Origin: an uncultured SAR116 cluster alpha proteobacterium
GTDB taxonomy: Bacteria > Pseudomonadota > Alphaproteobacteria > Puniceispirillales > Marisalimonadaceae
Assembly: GCA_902593735.1 (NCBI GenBank)
Contig: CACJJL010000006.1
Coordinates: 1-64,000 of the forward strand
Length of the DNA stretch: 64,000 bases
Direction of reading: 5' to 3'
Numbering within the stretch: position 1 is the stretch's first letter; every line of letters begins with the position of its first letter. This document shows positions 29,671-38,966 of this stretch, one piece after another. The position numbers were made by a program, and so were the translations under genes. The notes under the pieces were generated by a model, which saw only the letters and a list, made by a program, of their open reading frames with translations, did not search any database and was not told the DNA's origin.

Positions 29671-30549
29671 TTATTTTTTTATAAATAGTGCTGGATCTAA
29701 GCGTTCAGAAAACCAATTTATTCTCCAATCTAAGTGAGGCCCTGTCGATCTTCCAGTTGATCCAACTTCACCAATTTTTTGATCTTTATTTATATTATCT
29801 CCAACTTTTACATTTACAGAAGACAAATGAGAATAGACTGAAGTTACCCCGTGTCCATGATCTAACATGACAGTTCCGCCTGTATAATATAAATCTTTCT
29901 CTGCCATTCTGACTATAGCTTCTGTGGGGGCAAGTATATCGGTTCCCTCTGGGGCAGCTATGTCAACACCATAATGTGGACGTTTCGGTTTTCCATTAAG
30001 TATTCTTTGACTTCCAAAAACTCCAGAAATTATACCTTTAGTAGGCCAATCAAACTTTTGAAATATAAAATCTACATTACTATCTAAACTTCTAATTTCT
30101 TTAATTACTTTATTTTCTTTTTTAATCCTATCCCAAAAAGACTTGGGTGGGGTCACCATTTTTTTTTCAAGGCCATTGATAACTTGAATTTTATATTTTC
30201 TTTGTCTTATGTCTAATTTTTTTAAAACCCAAGTTTGATTGATAAAAAAATATAAATTTGCTTCTTTAGGATGATCTCTTCCAAAACCTATCACAAAACT
30301 CCCATTGGATGTTTTTCTTAAAATTTTTTCTTTAAATTTTATATCTAAATCTTTATTGATTTTACCTTTTACGAGACCACCTTGAACAAAATCACCCTCA
30401 AGTATAATTTTTGTATCATTAATACTTATAATTAAGTTGTTTGTTGCAAAGCAAGGGGATGTTTTCAGTAATAAAAAGATTAATATCAATTTAATATAGT
30501 TAAAATTCACTTCTTCAATCAAATTGGGAAAACTTTTAATTTTTGACAT
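29671..30549 (-). CDS. M23 family metallopeptidase (LytM domain)
   Basis: A 292-residue envelope protein: a hydrophobic signal or anchor at about 18-36, a beta-rich linker, then an M23 domain from about 168. The first metal motif is HYGVD (H192, D196); H241 is in YSHLSS. The usual HxH appears as GPHLDW, so H272 is kept and the second zinc-ligand histidine is Asp 274. The ending RINWFSERLDPALF is typical of an alphaproteobacterial subgroup that shares this HxD form. It may cleave or regulate cleavage of peptidoglycan cross-links. It follows livM by 2 bases, so it probably shares the liv transcript. Confidence 0.83.
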   Translation of the reverse strand: MSKIKSFPNLIEEVNFNYIKLILIFLLLKTSPCFATNNLIISINDTKIILEGDFVQGGLVKGKINKDLDIKFKEKILRKTSNGSFVIGFGRDHPKEANLYFFINQTWVLKKLDIRQRKYKIQVINGLEKKMVTPPKSFWDRIKKENKVIKEIRSLDSNVDFIFQKFDWPTKGIISGVFGSQRILNGKPKRPHYGVDIAAPEGTDILAPTEAIVRMAEKDLYYTGGTVMLDHGHGVTSVYSHLSSVNVKVGDNINKDQKIGEVGSTGRSTGPHLDWRINWFSERLDPALFIKK

Positions 30550-30551
30550 AA

Positions 30552-31865
30552 TTAACGTTTCACCTCAGGTATTAGACCTTTAGGGGCAAACCTTAATGTA
30601 ATTAGTAATATAGTTCCCATAAACATTAACCTTATATGAGCAGCATTTTCTAATAAGTGACTCTTGATTATATTAGTATCAGATATGTGTGAAGTAATCT
30701 GAGATATAAACCACAAACCGAGTGGTTCAGACTGTACCCAAAAAAACCAAATTAAAAATCCACCAATTATTGAACCATAATTATTTCCAGAACCTCCTAT
30801 AATTACCATTATCCATATTAAAAAAGTAAATCTTAAAGGTTGATAAGTAACAGGTGTGAACTGTCCATCTAGAGTGGTTAACATTGCACCTGCTATTCCA
30901 ATAATTGCAGATCCAATTATAAAAACTTGTAAATGTCTTGTTTTTATATCTTTTCCCATTGCATTAGCTGAAACTTCATTGTCTCTAATTGCCCTCATCA
31001 TTCTGCCCCAAGGAGATTTTTGGGCAATTTCTAACAAGAGCAAAATTCCAATTAAAATCACTAGAAAGATACAAGAATATGAGAGCTTTACTATAATGGA
31101 AGAAATTTCAGAAACAGGGATGTTGAAAAACTTTGTTAACTCTAAAACCCATGGTTCAGATTGGAGGTCAATCTCATAAGGAACTGGTCTTGGCAGTCCA
31201 TTAACATTCTTGACACCTCTTGAGAGCCAATCCTCGTTTTTAAGTATATATATAATAATCTCAGAAATGCCTAAGGTAGCAATTGCAAGATAATCAGATC
31301 TTAGACCCAATGAAATTTTACCAATGAAGTATGCTATCAAAGCAGCTAACAAACCACCTATTGGCCACGATATAATTACAGGTAAAGCAAGTCCTCCTAA
31401 ATATCCAGTTTTTGCTGGGTCTATTGCCTCTATTGCTTTTATTGGAGGGTCAATAATATATCTCATCAAAAAATAACCAAGTATTATTAAAAAGAAATTT
31501 ATGATATATTTCTTTTTTGTGCTTAGTCCAGATTTCAACCAAACTAAAATTGAAGAAATAATTGATATTATAAATATGATTATTCCAAAAGGAATAAATA
31601 TAGCACCTGCATCCCATGCTTTAGCAGTTGGCGGCATTGATACTATAATATTTGCTAGTCCCCCTAAAGCGGCAAAACCCATCACGCCAAAATTAACTAT
31701 TCCTGCGTTTCCCCACTGAATATTAATTCCTAATGACATTATAGAAGAAATTATGCATAAATTAAAAATAGTAAGAGCAAGATTCCAGCTTTGAAAAAAT
31801 CCTACAAATGAAATTAAAATAAACATACTTAAAAAAAGTAAAATAATATGTTGTTTATCTTGCAT
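30552..31865 (-). CDS. livM: branched-chain amino acid-type ABC transporter permease (LivM)
   Basis: A 437-residue inner-membrane permease with about ten hydrophobic segments. SLGINIQWGNAGIVNFGVMGF near residue 45 and SPWGRMMRAIRDNEVSANAMG with AFIIGSAIIGIAGAML-like sequence are LivM hallmarks; LRSDYLAIATLGISEIII is the coupling region. It is longer than typical LivM (about 320-420) owing to an extra loop with helices after residue 70. It pairs with LivH to pass substrate from LivK. It follows livH by 23 bases on the minus strand. Confidence 0.88.
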   Translation of the reverse strand: MQDKQHIILLFLSMFILISFVGFFQSWNLALTIFNLCIISSIMSLGINIQWGNAGIVNFGVMGFAALGGLANIIVSMPPTAKAWDAGAIFIPFGIIIFIISIISSILVWLKSGLSTKKKYIINFFLIILGYFLMRYIIDPPIKAIEAIDPAKTGYLGGLALPVIISWPIGGLLAALIAYFIGKISLGLRSDYLAIATLGISEIIIYILKNEDWLSRGVKNVNGLPRPVPYEIDLQSEPWVLELTKFFNIPVSEISSIIVKLSYSCIFLVILIGILLLLEIAQKSPWGRMMRAIRDNEVSANAMGKDIKTRHLQVFIIGSAIIGIAGAMLTTLDGQFTPVTYQPLRFTFLIWIMVIIGGSGNNYGSIIGGFLIWFFWVQSEPLGLWFISQITSHISDTNIIKSHLLENAAHIRLMFMGTILLITLRFAPKGLIPEVKR

Positions 31866-31888
31866 TTGATTTTCCTGTTATTTCTTTT

Positions 31889-32902
31889 TTATTCTATAAT
31901 TTTACCTTTATAGATACCAGTTGGTTTAATTAACAAAACCAATACAAGTATAATAAATGAAACTGCAATTTTGTAATCGGTAGAAAGGATTTGTAATAAT
32001 CCATCAGGCAAAAAATTATCTGGAAGAATGTAAAAGAAGAATTTTTTATATGCAAATGTTATGAGTAGTTCAGAAAAAGAAATTACAAATCCACCTATAA
32101 TTGCTCCTATAGGATTGCCAACACCACCAACTATAGCTGCTGCAAATATTGGTAGTACTAGGTGTAAATAAGTAAATGGTTTGTAACTTTTATCGAGGCC
32201 ATATAAAGTGCCAGCAACACAGGCTAATGTGCCAGTAATTATCCAAGTAATTAAAACTATTCTTTCTGGGTTAATGCCTGACAAAAGTGCAAGTTCTTGA
32301 TTGTCTGAGTAAGCTCTCATCGACTTGCCCGTTTTTGTTTTATTTAAAAACCAAAAAAGAAGAATTACTAATATGATTGATAAAATTATTGTTACACCTT
32401 GTGTGGATTTTATAGTAAGTCCTTCATTTAAACCAGTTAACATTTTAAAATCTTTTGCTTTTAAAATAAATCTTTCCCCGTCCATAAAATTTTTATCACC
32501 TGGCCCAATGATGAATCTTATTAAGCCACCAGTAAAAAACATGACTCCTATAGAAACTATTAATGCAATTACACTTTTGGATTTTTGTTGTCGATAAAAT
32601 TTAAAAACAAATTTATCAATCAATAAACAATAAATTATTGTGAATATTATACTTAATGGCAATACTATTATTGCGGTTGGAAAAGTACCAAATTTAATAT
32701 TACTATCTATGAACACCCACGTTAGGAGTATGGTGCTCATTGTGCCAAAAGACATAAATTCTCCATGTGCAAAGTTAGAGAATCTTAAAACAGTATAAAC
32801 AATTGTTATTCCTAAAGCTCCAAGAGCTAATTGGCTACCATAAGTTAAACCTGGAATGATTATATAGTTAGCAATTAAAATAAAACTGTTTAAAATTTCC
32901 AT
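31889..32902 (-). CDS. livH: branched-chain amino acid-type ABC transporter permease (LivH)
   Basis: A 337-residue inner-membrane permease. GLTYGSQLALGALGITIVY, LRFSNFAHGEFMSFG, TKTGKSMRAYSDNQELALLSGI and the GGVGNPIGAIIGGFVIS stretch are LivH signatures. The start is set at ATG 32902, 8 bases past AGGAGGG, which overlaps the end of livF; a TTG one codon earlier is possible. Its substrate could be amino acids, amides or urea-like compounds. The family is broad and the sequence does not decide. Confidence 0.88.
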   Translation of the reverse strand: MEILNSFILIANYIIIPGLTYGSQLALGALGITIVYTVLRFSNFAHGEFMSFGTMSTILLTWVFIDSNIKFGTFPTAIIVLPLSIIFTIIYCLLIDKFVFKFYRQQKSKSVIALIVSIGVMFFTGGLIRFIIGPGDKNFMDGERFILKAKDFKMLTGLNEGLTIKSTQGVTIILSIILVILLFWFLNKTKTGKSMRAYSDNQELALLSGINPERIVLITWIITGTLACVAGTLYGLDKSYKPFTYLHLVLPIFAAAIVGGVGNPIGAIIGGFVISFSELLITFAYKKFFFYILPDNFLPDGLLQILSTDYKIAVSFIILVLVLLIKPTGIYKGKIIE

Positions 32903-32907
32903 CAAAA

Positions 32908-33612
32908 TTACCCTCCTAGGAAAGCTTGTCTTACATCCTTATTTAAAAGAAGTGCTTTTCCAGTGTCAGTGTAGAGGTTTCTACCTTGATTTAATACAAA
33001 GCCTAGGTCAGATATTTCTAGAGCTTGTTTGGCATTTTGTTCCACCATAAGAACAGCTGTACCTTGTTGTGCTATTTCTACAATCTTTTGAAATAAGCTT
33101 TCCATCACTATAGGAGACACTCCAGCAGATGGTTCATCAAGCATCAAAACTTTTGGTTTTGTCATAAGGGCTCTACCAACCGCAACTTGCTGTCGTTGTC
33201 CTCCAGATAATTCACCAGCTTGTTGATTTCTTTTTTCTTTCAAAACAGGGAAAAGGTCATAAACATAATCCAAAATATCTGAAAAATCTTCGTGTTGAAT
33301 AAATGCACCCATTTCTAAGTTTTCTTGGACTGATAATGTTGGGAATATGTTATTAGTCTGAGGAACATAACCCATTCCCTTTAGAACTCTTTCTTGAGGA
33401 AGAAGGTTAGTAATATCTTCATTATCTAGAAATATTTTACCCAACCTTATTTTGAGTAATCCAAATATTGACTTCATGGCAGTTGATTTGCCTGCACCAT
33501 TAGGACCAACTATAGAGGCTATCTCTCCTTTCTTAACACCAACTGTACATTCTGTTAAGATATCAACGGTGTCATAGCCACACGTAATGTTTTTCCCATG
33601 TAATAAATACAT
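32908..33612 (-). CDS. livF: branched-chain amino acid-type ABC transporter ATPase (LivF)
   Basis: A 234-residue ABC ATPase of the LivF group. Walker A is GPNGAGKST, the Q-loop lies in GMGYVPQTNNIFPTLSVQEN, the ABC signature is LSGGQRQQVAVGRALM, Walker B is VLMLDEPSAGVSP, and the switch His-equivalent region is LMVEQNAKQALEISD. It forms a heterodimer with LivG on the cytosolic face of LivH/LivM. Spacing to livG is 15 bases and to livH 5. Confidence 0.92.
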   Translation of the reverse strand: MYLLHGKNITCGYDTVDILTECTVGVKKGEIASIVGPNGAGKSTAMKSIFGLLKIRLGKIFLDNEDITNLLPQERVLKGMGYVPQTNNIFPTLSVQENLEMGAFIQHEDFSDILDYVYDLFPVLKEKRNQQAGELSGGQRQQVAVGRALMTKPKVLMLDEPSAGVSPIVMESLFQKIVEIAQQGTAVLMVEQNAKQALEISDLGFVLNQGRNLYTDTGKALLLNKDVRQAFLGG

Positions 33613-33627
33613 TTAAAGACCTTTTAT

Positions 33628-34383
33628 CTAGCTTCTACCAAGATATACTTCAATTACTCTTTCATTTTCTTTAACATTAGAAATAGTGTCTTCCATCAAA
33701 ATTGCACCTTCAGCCATCACAATTACAGGGTTACATAATTTACTGATGAATTCTATGTCGTGCTCAATCATACAAAATGTATAATTTAATTCTTTGTTAA
33801 GCCTCAAAATAGCCTCACCTATGTTGTTTAGTAGGGTTCTGTTAACACCAGCACCTACCTCATCTAATAAAACAATTTTTGGTTTAACCATCATCGTTCT
33901 ACCTAGTTCTAATAATTTTTTTTGTCCTCCTGATAAATTTCCTGCGTATTCATTGGATAAATGTTTTAACTGCAAAAAATCCATCACCTCATCTGCTTTT
34001 TTAGATATTTCATTTTCCTCTATCTTTATTTTTTGAGGAGATATCCAAGTTTGCAAAATTGATTCTCCAATTTGGTTAGGAGGAACCATCATTAAATTAT
34101 CTTTCACAGTTAAAGAAGAAAATTCATGCGCAATTTGAAAAGTTCTTAGAATTCCAAGATTAAATAGTTGATGAGGTTCATAACCAGTTATATTAATATT
34201 ATCTAATGTTATTTCACCGGCATCAGGTTTAATTGATCCGTTAATTACATTAAATAAAGTTGTCTTGCCAGCACCATTAGGTCCTATTAATGCAGTTATA
34301 GATCCCTGTTTTACGTCAATAGAAACGTTATTTATGGCTTTTATACCGCCAAAACTTTTGTATAGATTTTTGATACTTAGCAT
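33628..34383 (-). CDS. livG: branched-chain amino acid-type ABC transporter ATPase (LivG)
   Basis: A 251-residue ABC ATPase of the LivG group. Walker A is GPNGAGKTT, the signature is LSGGQKKLLELGRTMM, Walker B is IVLLDEVGAGVN, and the switch His is in FCMIEHDIEFISKL. LRTFQIAHEFSSLTVKDNLM is typical of LivG. The segment AYLSNEY before the signature is short. It is separated from livK by an intergenic stem-loop, so expression relative to livK may be reduced. Confidence 0.92.
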   Translation of the reverse strand: MLSIKNLYKSFGGIKAINNVSIDVKQGSITALIGPNGAGKTTLFNVINGSIKPDAGEITLDNINITGYEPHQLFNLGILRTFQIAHEFSSLTVKDNLMMVPPNQIGESILQTWISPQKIKIEENEISKKADEVMDFLQLKHLSNEYAGNLSGGQKKLLELGRTMMVKPKIVLLDEVGAGVNRTLLNNIGEAILRLNKELNYTFCMIEHDIEFISKLCNPVIVMAEGAILMEDTISNVKENERVIEVYLGRS

Positions 34384-34394
34384 CTTAGATTTAA

Positions 34395-34428
34395 TAAAAT
34401 AGGCTTAAGGTTAAACCTTAAGCCTATT
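34395..34428 (-). terminator. stem-loop attenuator between livK and livG
   Basis: AATAGGCTTAAGG (34398-34410) and CCTTAAGCCTATT (34416-34428) form a perfect 13-base stem with a 5-base loop. On the minus strand it is followed by TTTTATT. It lies just after the livK stop (34434) and just before livG (start 34383), where a partial terminator or RNA 3'-end stabiliser would raise binding protein over transporter. Confidence 0.75.
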
Positions 34429-34433
34429 ATGTT

Positions 34434-35660
34434 TTATCTATAACCTACTTTATTAGTTTTTTGGTTATCAATTAAGATTTCTGCAAAACTACCAGCGGAT
34501 TCTCCTGAACCTACTAGCTCTAAAGCCGTAGCACCTACGTAGTCAATATCTTTACCTTCTTTAATCAACTTAATAGCTTTACCAAGTTCTCCAGGAAAAA
34601 TTTTCACTCCTGGAGCGTTAGCTATATTCATAATATTATTTTTGAATACATTACTATCAGTAGAATTTGCGGCTTGCATTGCTAGCATTATCAAAGCAGC
34701 AGCATCATATGACTCTGGGCCATAAGGTCCTGACTCAAAACCTGCTGCTTTAGCTAATTCAGCATATTTTGCATTACCTGGACTATCAGTTCCAGGGACT
34801 GATCCGATAGATCCATTTAAAGCTGGTCCAATTGCTTTAGGAAGGGAGTCACCAATCATACCATCTGGTAAGAAAAACTTGTTAAAAGCGTCAGCATCCA
34901 GAGATGCTTGAATAATACCTTTACCACCTTGGTCTAAATAACCAGCAACAATTAGTATATCTCCTGATGCTTGTGCTAATGCAGCAACCTCAGAACTATA
35001 GTCACCTTTTCCGTCTTCATGAGATGCAGTTATTGTTATTTTTCCACCTTTAGCTTCATAATTTTTCTTAATACTAGCAGCTAAACCCTTACCATAATCA
35101 TTATTAGTGTGAGTTAGAGCTGCAGATTTGAAACCTTTTTCCATTAATAGGTCAGCAATAACTTCTCCTTGTCTGGCATCAGAAGGAGCTGTTCTAAAAA
35201 ACAAGTCATTATCTGGTTCTGTTGAAAGTGCAGGTGATGTAGCAGACGGAGAAATCATAAGAACTCCGTTAGGCATTGCTACATTCTTAAGAACAGCTGT
35301 TGTTACACCAGAGCAATCTGCTCCCATTATGGCATTGATTTTATCTGAAGTGATTAATCTTTCTGCGGCGGCCTGAGCAGCAGCAGCATCAACACAAGTT
35401 GAGTCTGCTCTTATAGCAGTTACTTGGCTAGATCCGTCAAATAACTCACCTGATTTATTAACTTCATCAATTGCCAATTCAGCACTTTTAGCCATTACTG
35501 GAGCTAAAGACTCAATTGGGCCAGTAAAACCCAATATAACTCCAATTTTTATATTTTTATCTGCAACCTTTTCAGTTTTGGTTGCGTCTTGGATGTATAA
35601 AAATACTCCCACAACAATTAAACCAGCTATTAGAAATACTGGTAATAAATTTTTTTTCAT
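34434..35660 (-). CDS. livK: branched-chain amino acid-type ABC transporter substrate-binding protein (LivK)
   Basis: A 408-residue periplasmic binding protein of the Leu/Ile/Val type. The hydrophobic N-terminus (about 5-22) is a signal peptide or anchor. IKIGVILGFTGPIESLAP, AAERLITSDKINAIMGADCSG in pieces, LMISPSATSPALS and NNDYGKGLAASIKKNYEAKGG are family segments; the serines and threonine near the SPSATSP loop line the ligand site. The ATG follows TGGAGA. It is first in a five-gene liv operon. The ligand cannot be read from the sequence; amino acids or amides are typical. Confidence 0.88.
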   Translation of the reverse strand: MKKNLLPVFLIAGLIVVGVFLYIQDATKTEKVADKNIKIGVILGFTGPIESLAPVMAKSAELAIDEVNKSGELFDGSSQVTAIRADSTCVDAAAAQAAAERLITSDKINAIMGADCSGVTTAVLKNVAMPNGVLMISPSATSPALSTEPDNDLFFRTAPSDARQGEVIADLLMEKGFKSAALTHTNNDYGKGLAASIKKNYEAKGGKITITASHEDGKGDYSSEVAALAQASGDILIVAGYLDQGGKGIIQASLDADAFNKFFLPDGMIGDSLPKAIGPALNGSIGSVPGTDSPGNAKYAELAKAAGFESGPYGPESYDAAALIMLAMQAANSTDSNVFKNNIMNIANAPGVKIFPGELGKAIKLIKEGKDIDYVGATALELVGSGESAGSFAEILIDNQKTNKVGYR

Positions 35661-35780
35661 TGTGTTTCTCCATAATTATTACATTTTCTTTTTAACTAAA
35701 AGAGAGTGATTTAGCGAATCAAATTTAATATTGTAAAAAAATTAAAGTTTGTAAAAAAATCAATTATTATTGTTATTTCG

Positions 35781-37184
35781 CTACATCATTAAATCAGGTA
35801 GCCAAGTTATTATTGCTGGAAACATTATCAGGACTAGAATAGTTAAAATATCAGCAATAAAAAAAATAGTAACACCTTTAAATACATCTGTGACAGGTAT
35901 GTCCTTTCTAACGCCAGCTACTACAAAACAGTTAAGACCAATAGGTGGAGTAATTAAACAGACCTCTGCCATTTTTACTACAATTATGCCAAACCATACA
36001 CTAACTTGATTAAATGTCATTCCAAAAGGACTTTGATCTGCAGTGACATCTGGGCCGCCATTTAAAAGAATAATTGCAGGATAAACAACTGGTAAAGTTA
36101 ACAATAAAAGTCCAATTGCATCAATAAACATACCCAAAACCACATAACCAAGTAAAATCAAAATTAGTACTATGTAAGGATCAAAAGGTAATGAAATAAT
36201 CCAATTGGCAAAAGTTTCTGGTAATCCTGAGAAGCCAAGAAATCTAACAAAAATTAACACGCCCCATATAATTGAAAAAATCATTGCAACGAGTTTAGCA
36301 GTTTCAATTAATGCAAAATTCAGTGAATTGAGTTTTAAACCTCTCATAACAGCTATGATAAGTACTACAAATGCACCTAAAGCACCTGCCTCAGTTGGCG
36401 TTGCCCAACCAGCGTAAATTGCACTAATAATAACAGAGATTACAATGGCTATTGGAATCACTCCTGGAAGTGCTCTGATTTTCTCATTAAACGTGTACCC
36501 TCTACCTGGAGGTCCTAAGTTAGGATTAATTTTAGCCCAGATAATTATTATTGCACCATAGACTATTGCTGAAAAAACCCCCGGCAAGAAACCTGCTAGT
36601 AATAGAGCTCCAACTGATTCCTCAACAATAATTGCATATATAACTAAAATAGCAGAAGGTGGTATTAAAGATGCAAGAGTTCCACCTGCAGCAACTACGC
36701 CTGCAGCTAATTTTCGATCATATCCCTCTTTTAACATCTCTGGTATAGCTACCCTTGAAAAAACTGCGGCTGTAGCTGTTGAGGCTCCAGAAACAGCAGC
36801 AAACCCAGCAGTTGCAAAAACTGTAGCAACTGCGAGACCACCAGGTACAAAACCAATCCAAGCTTTTGCACAGTCATATAGTTGTCTTGTCATTCCAGCT
36901 TGATAGGCCAAAAATCCAATTAAAATAAAAATAGGTAATAATCCAAGAACAAATGTTACAGACTTAGAGTATGGAATAGCACCAATATTCGCAAGAGCGG
37001 GACCAACACCTATTAATTCAACCAATCCAATCATACCAGCAATACTTGCCGCAAATACAACTCTTACACCAGAAACAACTAAGATTAGCAAAATAATAGT
37101 ACAAATAATACCAACGGTTGTTGGGTCCTCATACCCAATTCCAAAAATCCCTGATGGTTGTCCACTTAGTAATTTGCTAAACAT
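35781..37184 (-). CDS. TRAP transporter large permease (DctM type)
   Basis: A 467-residue membrane protein of the DctM/SiaM family with about 12 hydrophobic segments. FVLGLLPIFILIGFLAYQAG, AAVSGASTATAAVFSRVAIPEM, GTLASLIPPSAILVIYAI and AGWATPTEAGALGAF are the sodium-site and transport signatures. It moves organic acids with sodium, fed by the binding protein encoded at 37813. It follows the small permease gene by 3 bases. ATG is preceded by AAGGACTAATT. Confidence 0.9.
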   Translation of the reverse strand: MFSKLLSGQPSGIFGIGYEDPTTVGIICTIILLILVVSGVRVVFAASIAGMIGLVELIGVGPALANIGAIPYSKSVTFVLGLLPIFILIGFLAYQAGMTRQLYDCAKAWIGFVPGGLAVATVFATAGFAAVSGASTATAAVFSRVAIPEMLKEGYDRKLAAGVVAAGGTLASLIPPSAILVIYAIIVEESVGALLLAGFLPGVFSAIVYGAIIIIWAKINPNLGPPGRGYTFNEKIRALPGVIPIAIVISVIISAIYAGWATPTEAGALGAFVVLIIAVMRGLKLNSLNFALIETAKLVAMIFSIIWGVLIFVRFLGFSGLPETFANWIISLPFDPYIVLILILLGYVVLGMFIDAIGLLLLTLPVVYPAIILLNGGPDVTADQSPFGMTFNQVSVWFGIIVVKMAEVCLITPPIGLNCFVVAGVRKDIPVTDVFKGVTIFFIADILTILVLIMFPAIITWLPDLMM

Positions 37185-37187
37185 TAA

Positions 37188-37763
37188 TTAGTCCTTAATT
37201 ACCTTTATTTCTTCGTTTGCGAGTTCTTCAGGCGTCTTCATAATTGGAATAGCTATTGGCTCTATATTTTTAAATATAATCATTCTTAAAAAACCAAATA
37301 TTTCAAGGAACAATCTTAGTGCCCATATAGTAAAGGCAATTGGGACAAGTATTTTCGCTGGCCAAGTAGGATATAAATAATCATAGGTTGTATCACCGAT
37401 TTTATATGCATCAATTGCAAATAACCAACTATAATAAATTAATATTATAACAACTAAGAATGAAAAGATTGTAGAAAAAAATTCAAGTAGCCATTTAGCA
37501 CGTCCTTTTAAATTTCCAACTAAAAGCTCCATTCTTATATGCGCATCTAATCTTTGTGCATATGCAACACCTAAAAAAGCAAAAATTGAAATTGATAGTT
37601 CTGATAATTCTAAATAGCCTGGCCACGGATAACCCAATACCCGTGATATTATTTGGAATGATGTAAGTATCATCACAACAAATAAAGAAATACCAGATAT
37701 CCTTATTAAATAATCTTCTAATACACTAAGGTGATTATTTGATTTAGTTAAAATTTTAGACAT
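37188..37763 (-). CDS. TRAP transporter small permease (DctQ type)
   Basis: A 191-residue membrane protein with four hydrophobic segments. ISGISLFVVMILTSFQIISRV at the N-terminus, PWPGYLELSELSISIFAFLG and AYAQRLDAHIRMELLVG are DctQ signatures. It forms the membrane complex with the large permease encoded 3 bases downstream. A perfect stem-loop lies between it and the upstream dctP gene. The C-terminal tail is about 25 hydrophilic residues. Confidence 0.87.
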   Translation of the reverse strand: MSKILTKSNNHLSVLEDYLIRISGISLFVVMILTSFQIISRVLGYPWPGYLELSELSISIFAFLGVAYAQRLDAHIRMELLVGNLKGRAKWLLEFFSTIFSFLVVIILIYYSWLFAIDAYKIGDTTYDYLYPTWPAKILVPIAFTIWALRLFLEIFGFLRMIIFKNIEPIAIPIMKTPEELANEEIKVIKD

Positions 37764-37774
37764 TTAAAAATTTA

Positions 37775-37802
37775 GCATGTGTGTAAAAGATCACACACAT
37801 GC
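37775..37802 (-). terminator. stem-loop between first dctP and dctQ genes
   Basis: GCATGTGTGT (37775-37784) and ACACACATGC (37793-37802) form a perfect 10-base stem with an 8-base loop, in the 49-base gap after the dctP stop. On the minus strand TAAATTTTT follows. It could be an attenuator or a 3'-end stabiliser of dctP mRNA. Confidence 0.65.
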
Positions 37803-37812
37803 CAAGAGATAT

Positions 37813-38838
37813 TTATTTTGCTGTTGCAAAAATTAAGTCTATTAAGGCTTGAGCATCAAATTTATCTTTATTTGCACTAACCCAAGCATCCCAAACAGGT
37901 TTACCTGCAGTTTTTCTAAACTCAGCTAAAGTTTTTTCGTCATATTTTATTTCTTTAAGTTTAGATTTAAACATCGGTAAATTTTTATCATCAGCTTTTT
38001 TATAAGCAGCTTTCATTGAAGCTAGTGCTTCAGGCTTTAAATCTTGAAGCAGTTTTTGATATTGTTTAGGTAGTTTACTGTATGAAGTTTTGTTTATCAC
38101 ATATGGACAGTCAGAGGTTCCTGGTGATAAATTGGCGGTATACCATTCTGCAACTTCATGGATTTTATATGCAGCGTGAGCATATGTATATGGAAAGGAA
38201 ACAGCGTCAACAGCACCTCTTGAAATTAGTGTATAAACTTCACTAGCAGGTACTGTTTGCCTTATAGCTCCTAATTTTTCCATAGCTTTACCAACACCAC
38301 CACCAGCACGAACTCTCATTCCCTTAAAATCTGATAAGCTTGTAGGTGGTTTTCCTTTACCTAAGAATTCATACTGAGGTAGATTAGACGTCATGTAAAG
38401 CATAGCATTCCATTTAGCCAATTGACCTGAGACAATTGGATGGTCATACACAGCTTGTCTAATCTTTGCATCTTTATCAAAATCTCCCATTGGTAGAAAA
38501 GGCATAGTTAAAACCATTAATCCAGCATTTTTACCTGGGTGGTAAAAATTACAAAAAGCAGCCATTTCAAATGAGTTGGCTTTTAATCCATCTAAGTTTT
38601 CTTTTGATTTAGATAGTTGTCCACCATAGAAAATCTTTAGTTTAAATTTACCATTAGTTTCTTCAGATAATCTTTTTGACAATGTTTCTGCACCTTCAGT
38701 AAAAGCTCTTCTTTTTCCCCAAAGACTAAATTTCCAAAAAACATCCGGTCCATCAACAGCGGCAAGAACTAAATTTGCATATATGTTTGACATAAGAACC
38801 ATCAAACCAACTGCAACAATTCTTTTAATATTAATCAT
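37813..38838 (-). CDS. TRAP transporter substrate-binding protein (DctP family)
   Basis: A 341-residue periplasmic binding protein. A signal peptide covers about 1-27 (GLMVLMSNIYANLVLAA). SDFKGMRVRAGGGVGKAMEKLG carries the DctP arginine that binds the ligand carboxylate, and VPASEVYTLISRGAVDAVSFPYTYA is the second signature. ATG follows GGAGGAAAT. It leads a P-Q-M TRAP operon on the minus strand. Ligand unknown, probably a carboxylate. The sequence is not close to the other two binding proteins in this window. Confidence 0.88.
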   Translation of the reverse strand: MINIKRIVAVGLMVLMSNIYANLVLAAVDGPDVFWKFSLWGKRRAFTEGAETLSKRLSEETNGKFKLKIFYGGQLSKSKENLDGLKANSFEMAAFCNFYHPGKNAGLMVLTMPFLPMGDFDKDAKIRQAVYDHPIVSGQLAKWNAMLYMTSNLPQYEFLGKGKPPTSLSDFKGMRVRAGGGVGKAMEKLGAIRQTVPASEVYTLISRGAVDAVSFPYTYAHAAYKIHEVAEWYTANLSPGTSDCPYVINKTSYSKLPKQYQKLLQDLKPEALASMKAAYKKADDKNLPMFKSKLKEIKYDEKTLAEFRKTAGKPVWDAWVSANKDKFDAQALIDLIFATAK

Positions 38839-38966
38839 TTATTTCCTCCAAATTAAATATAGTTTTATACTCAGCATATATAAGTAAAAGTCAAATAAGA
38901 AATATTAACAGATTAAATAAAAATCGTTAGGAGAATTTTTTAAAGATTTAGGGTTGAAAATTACTA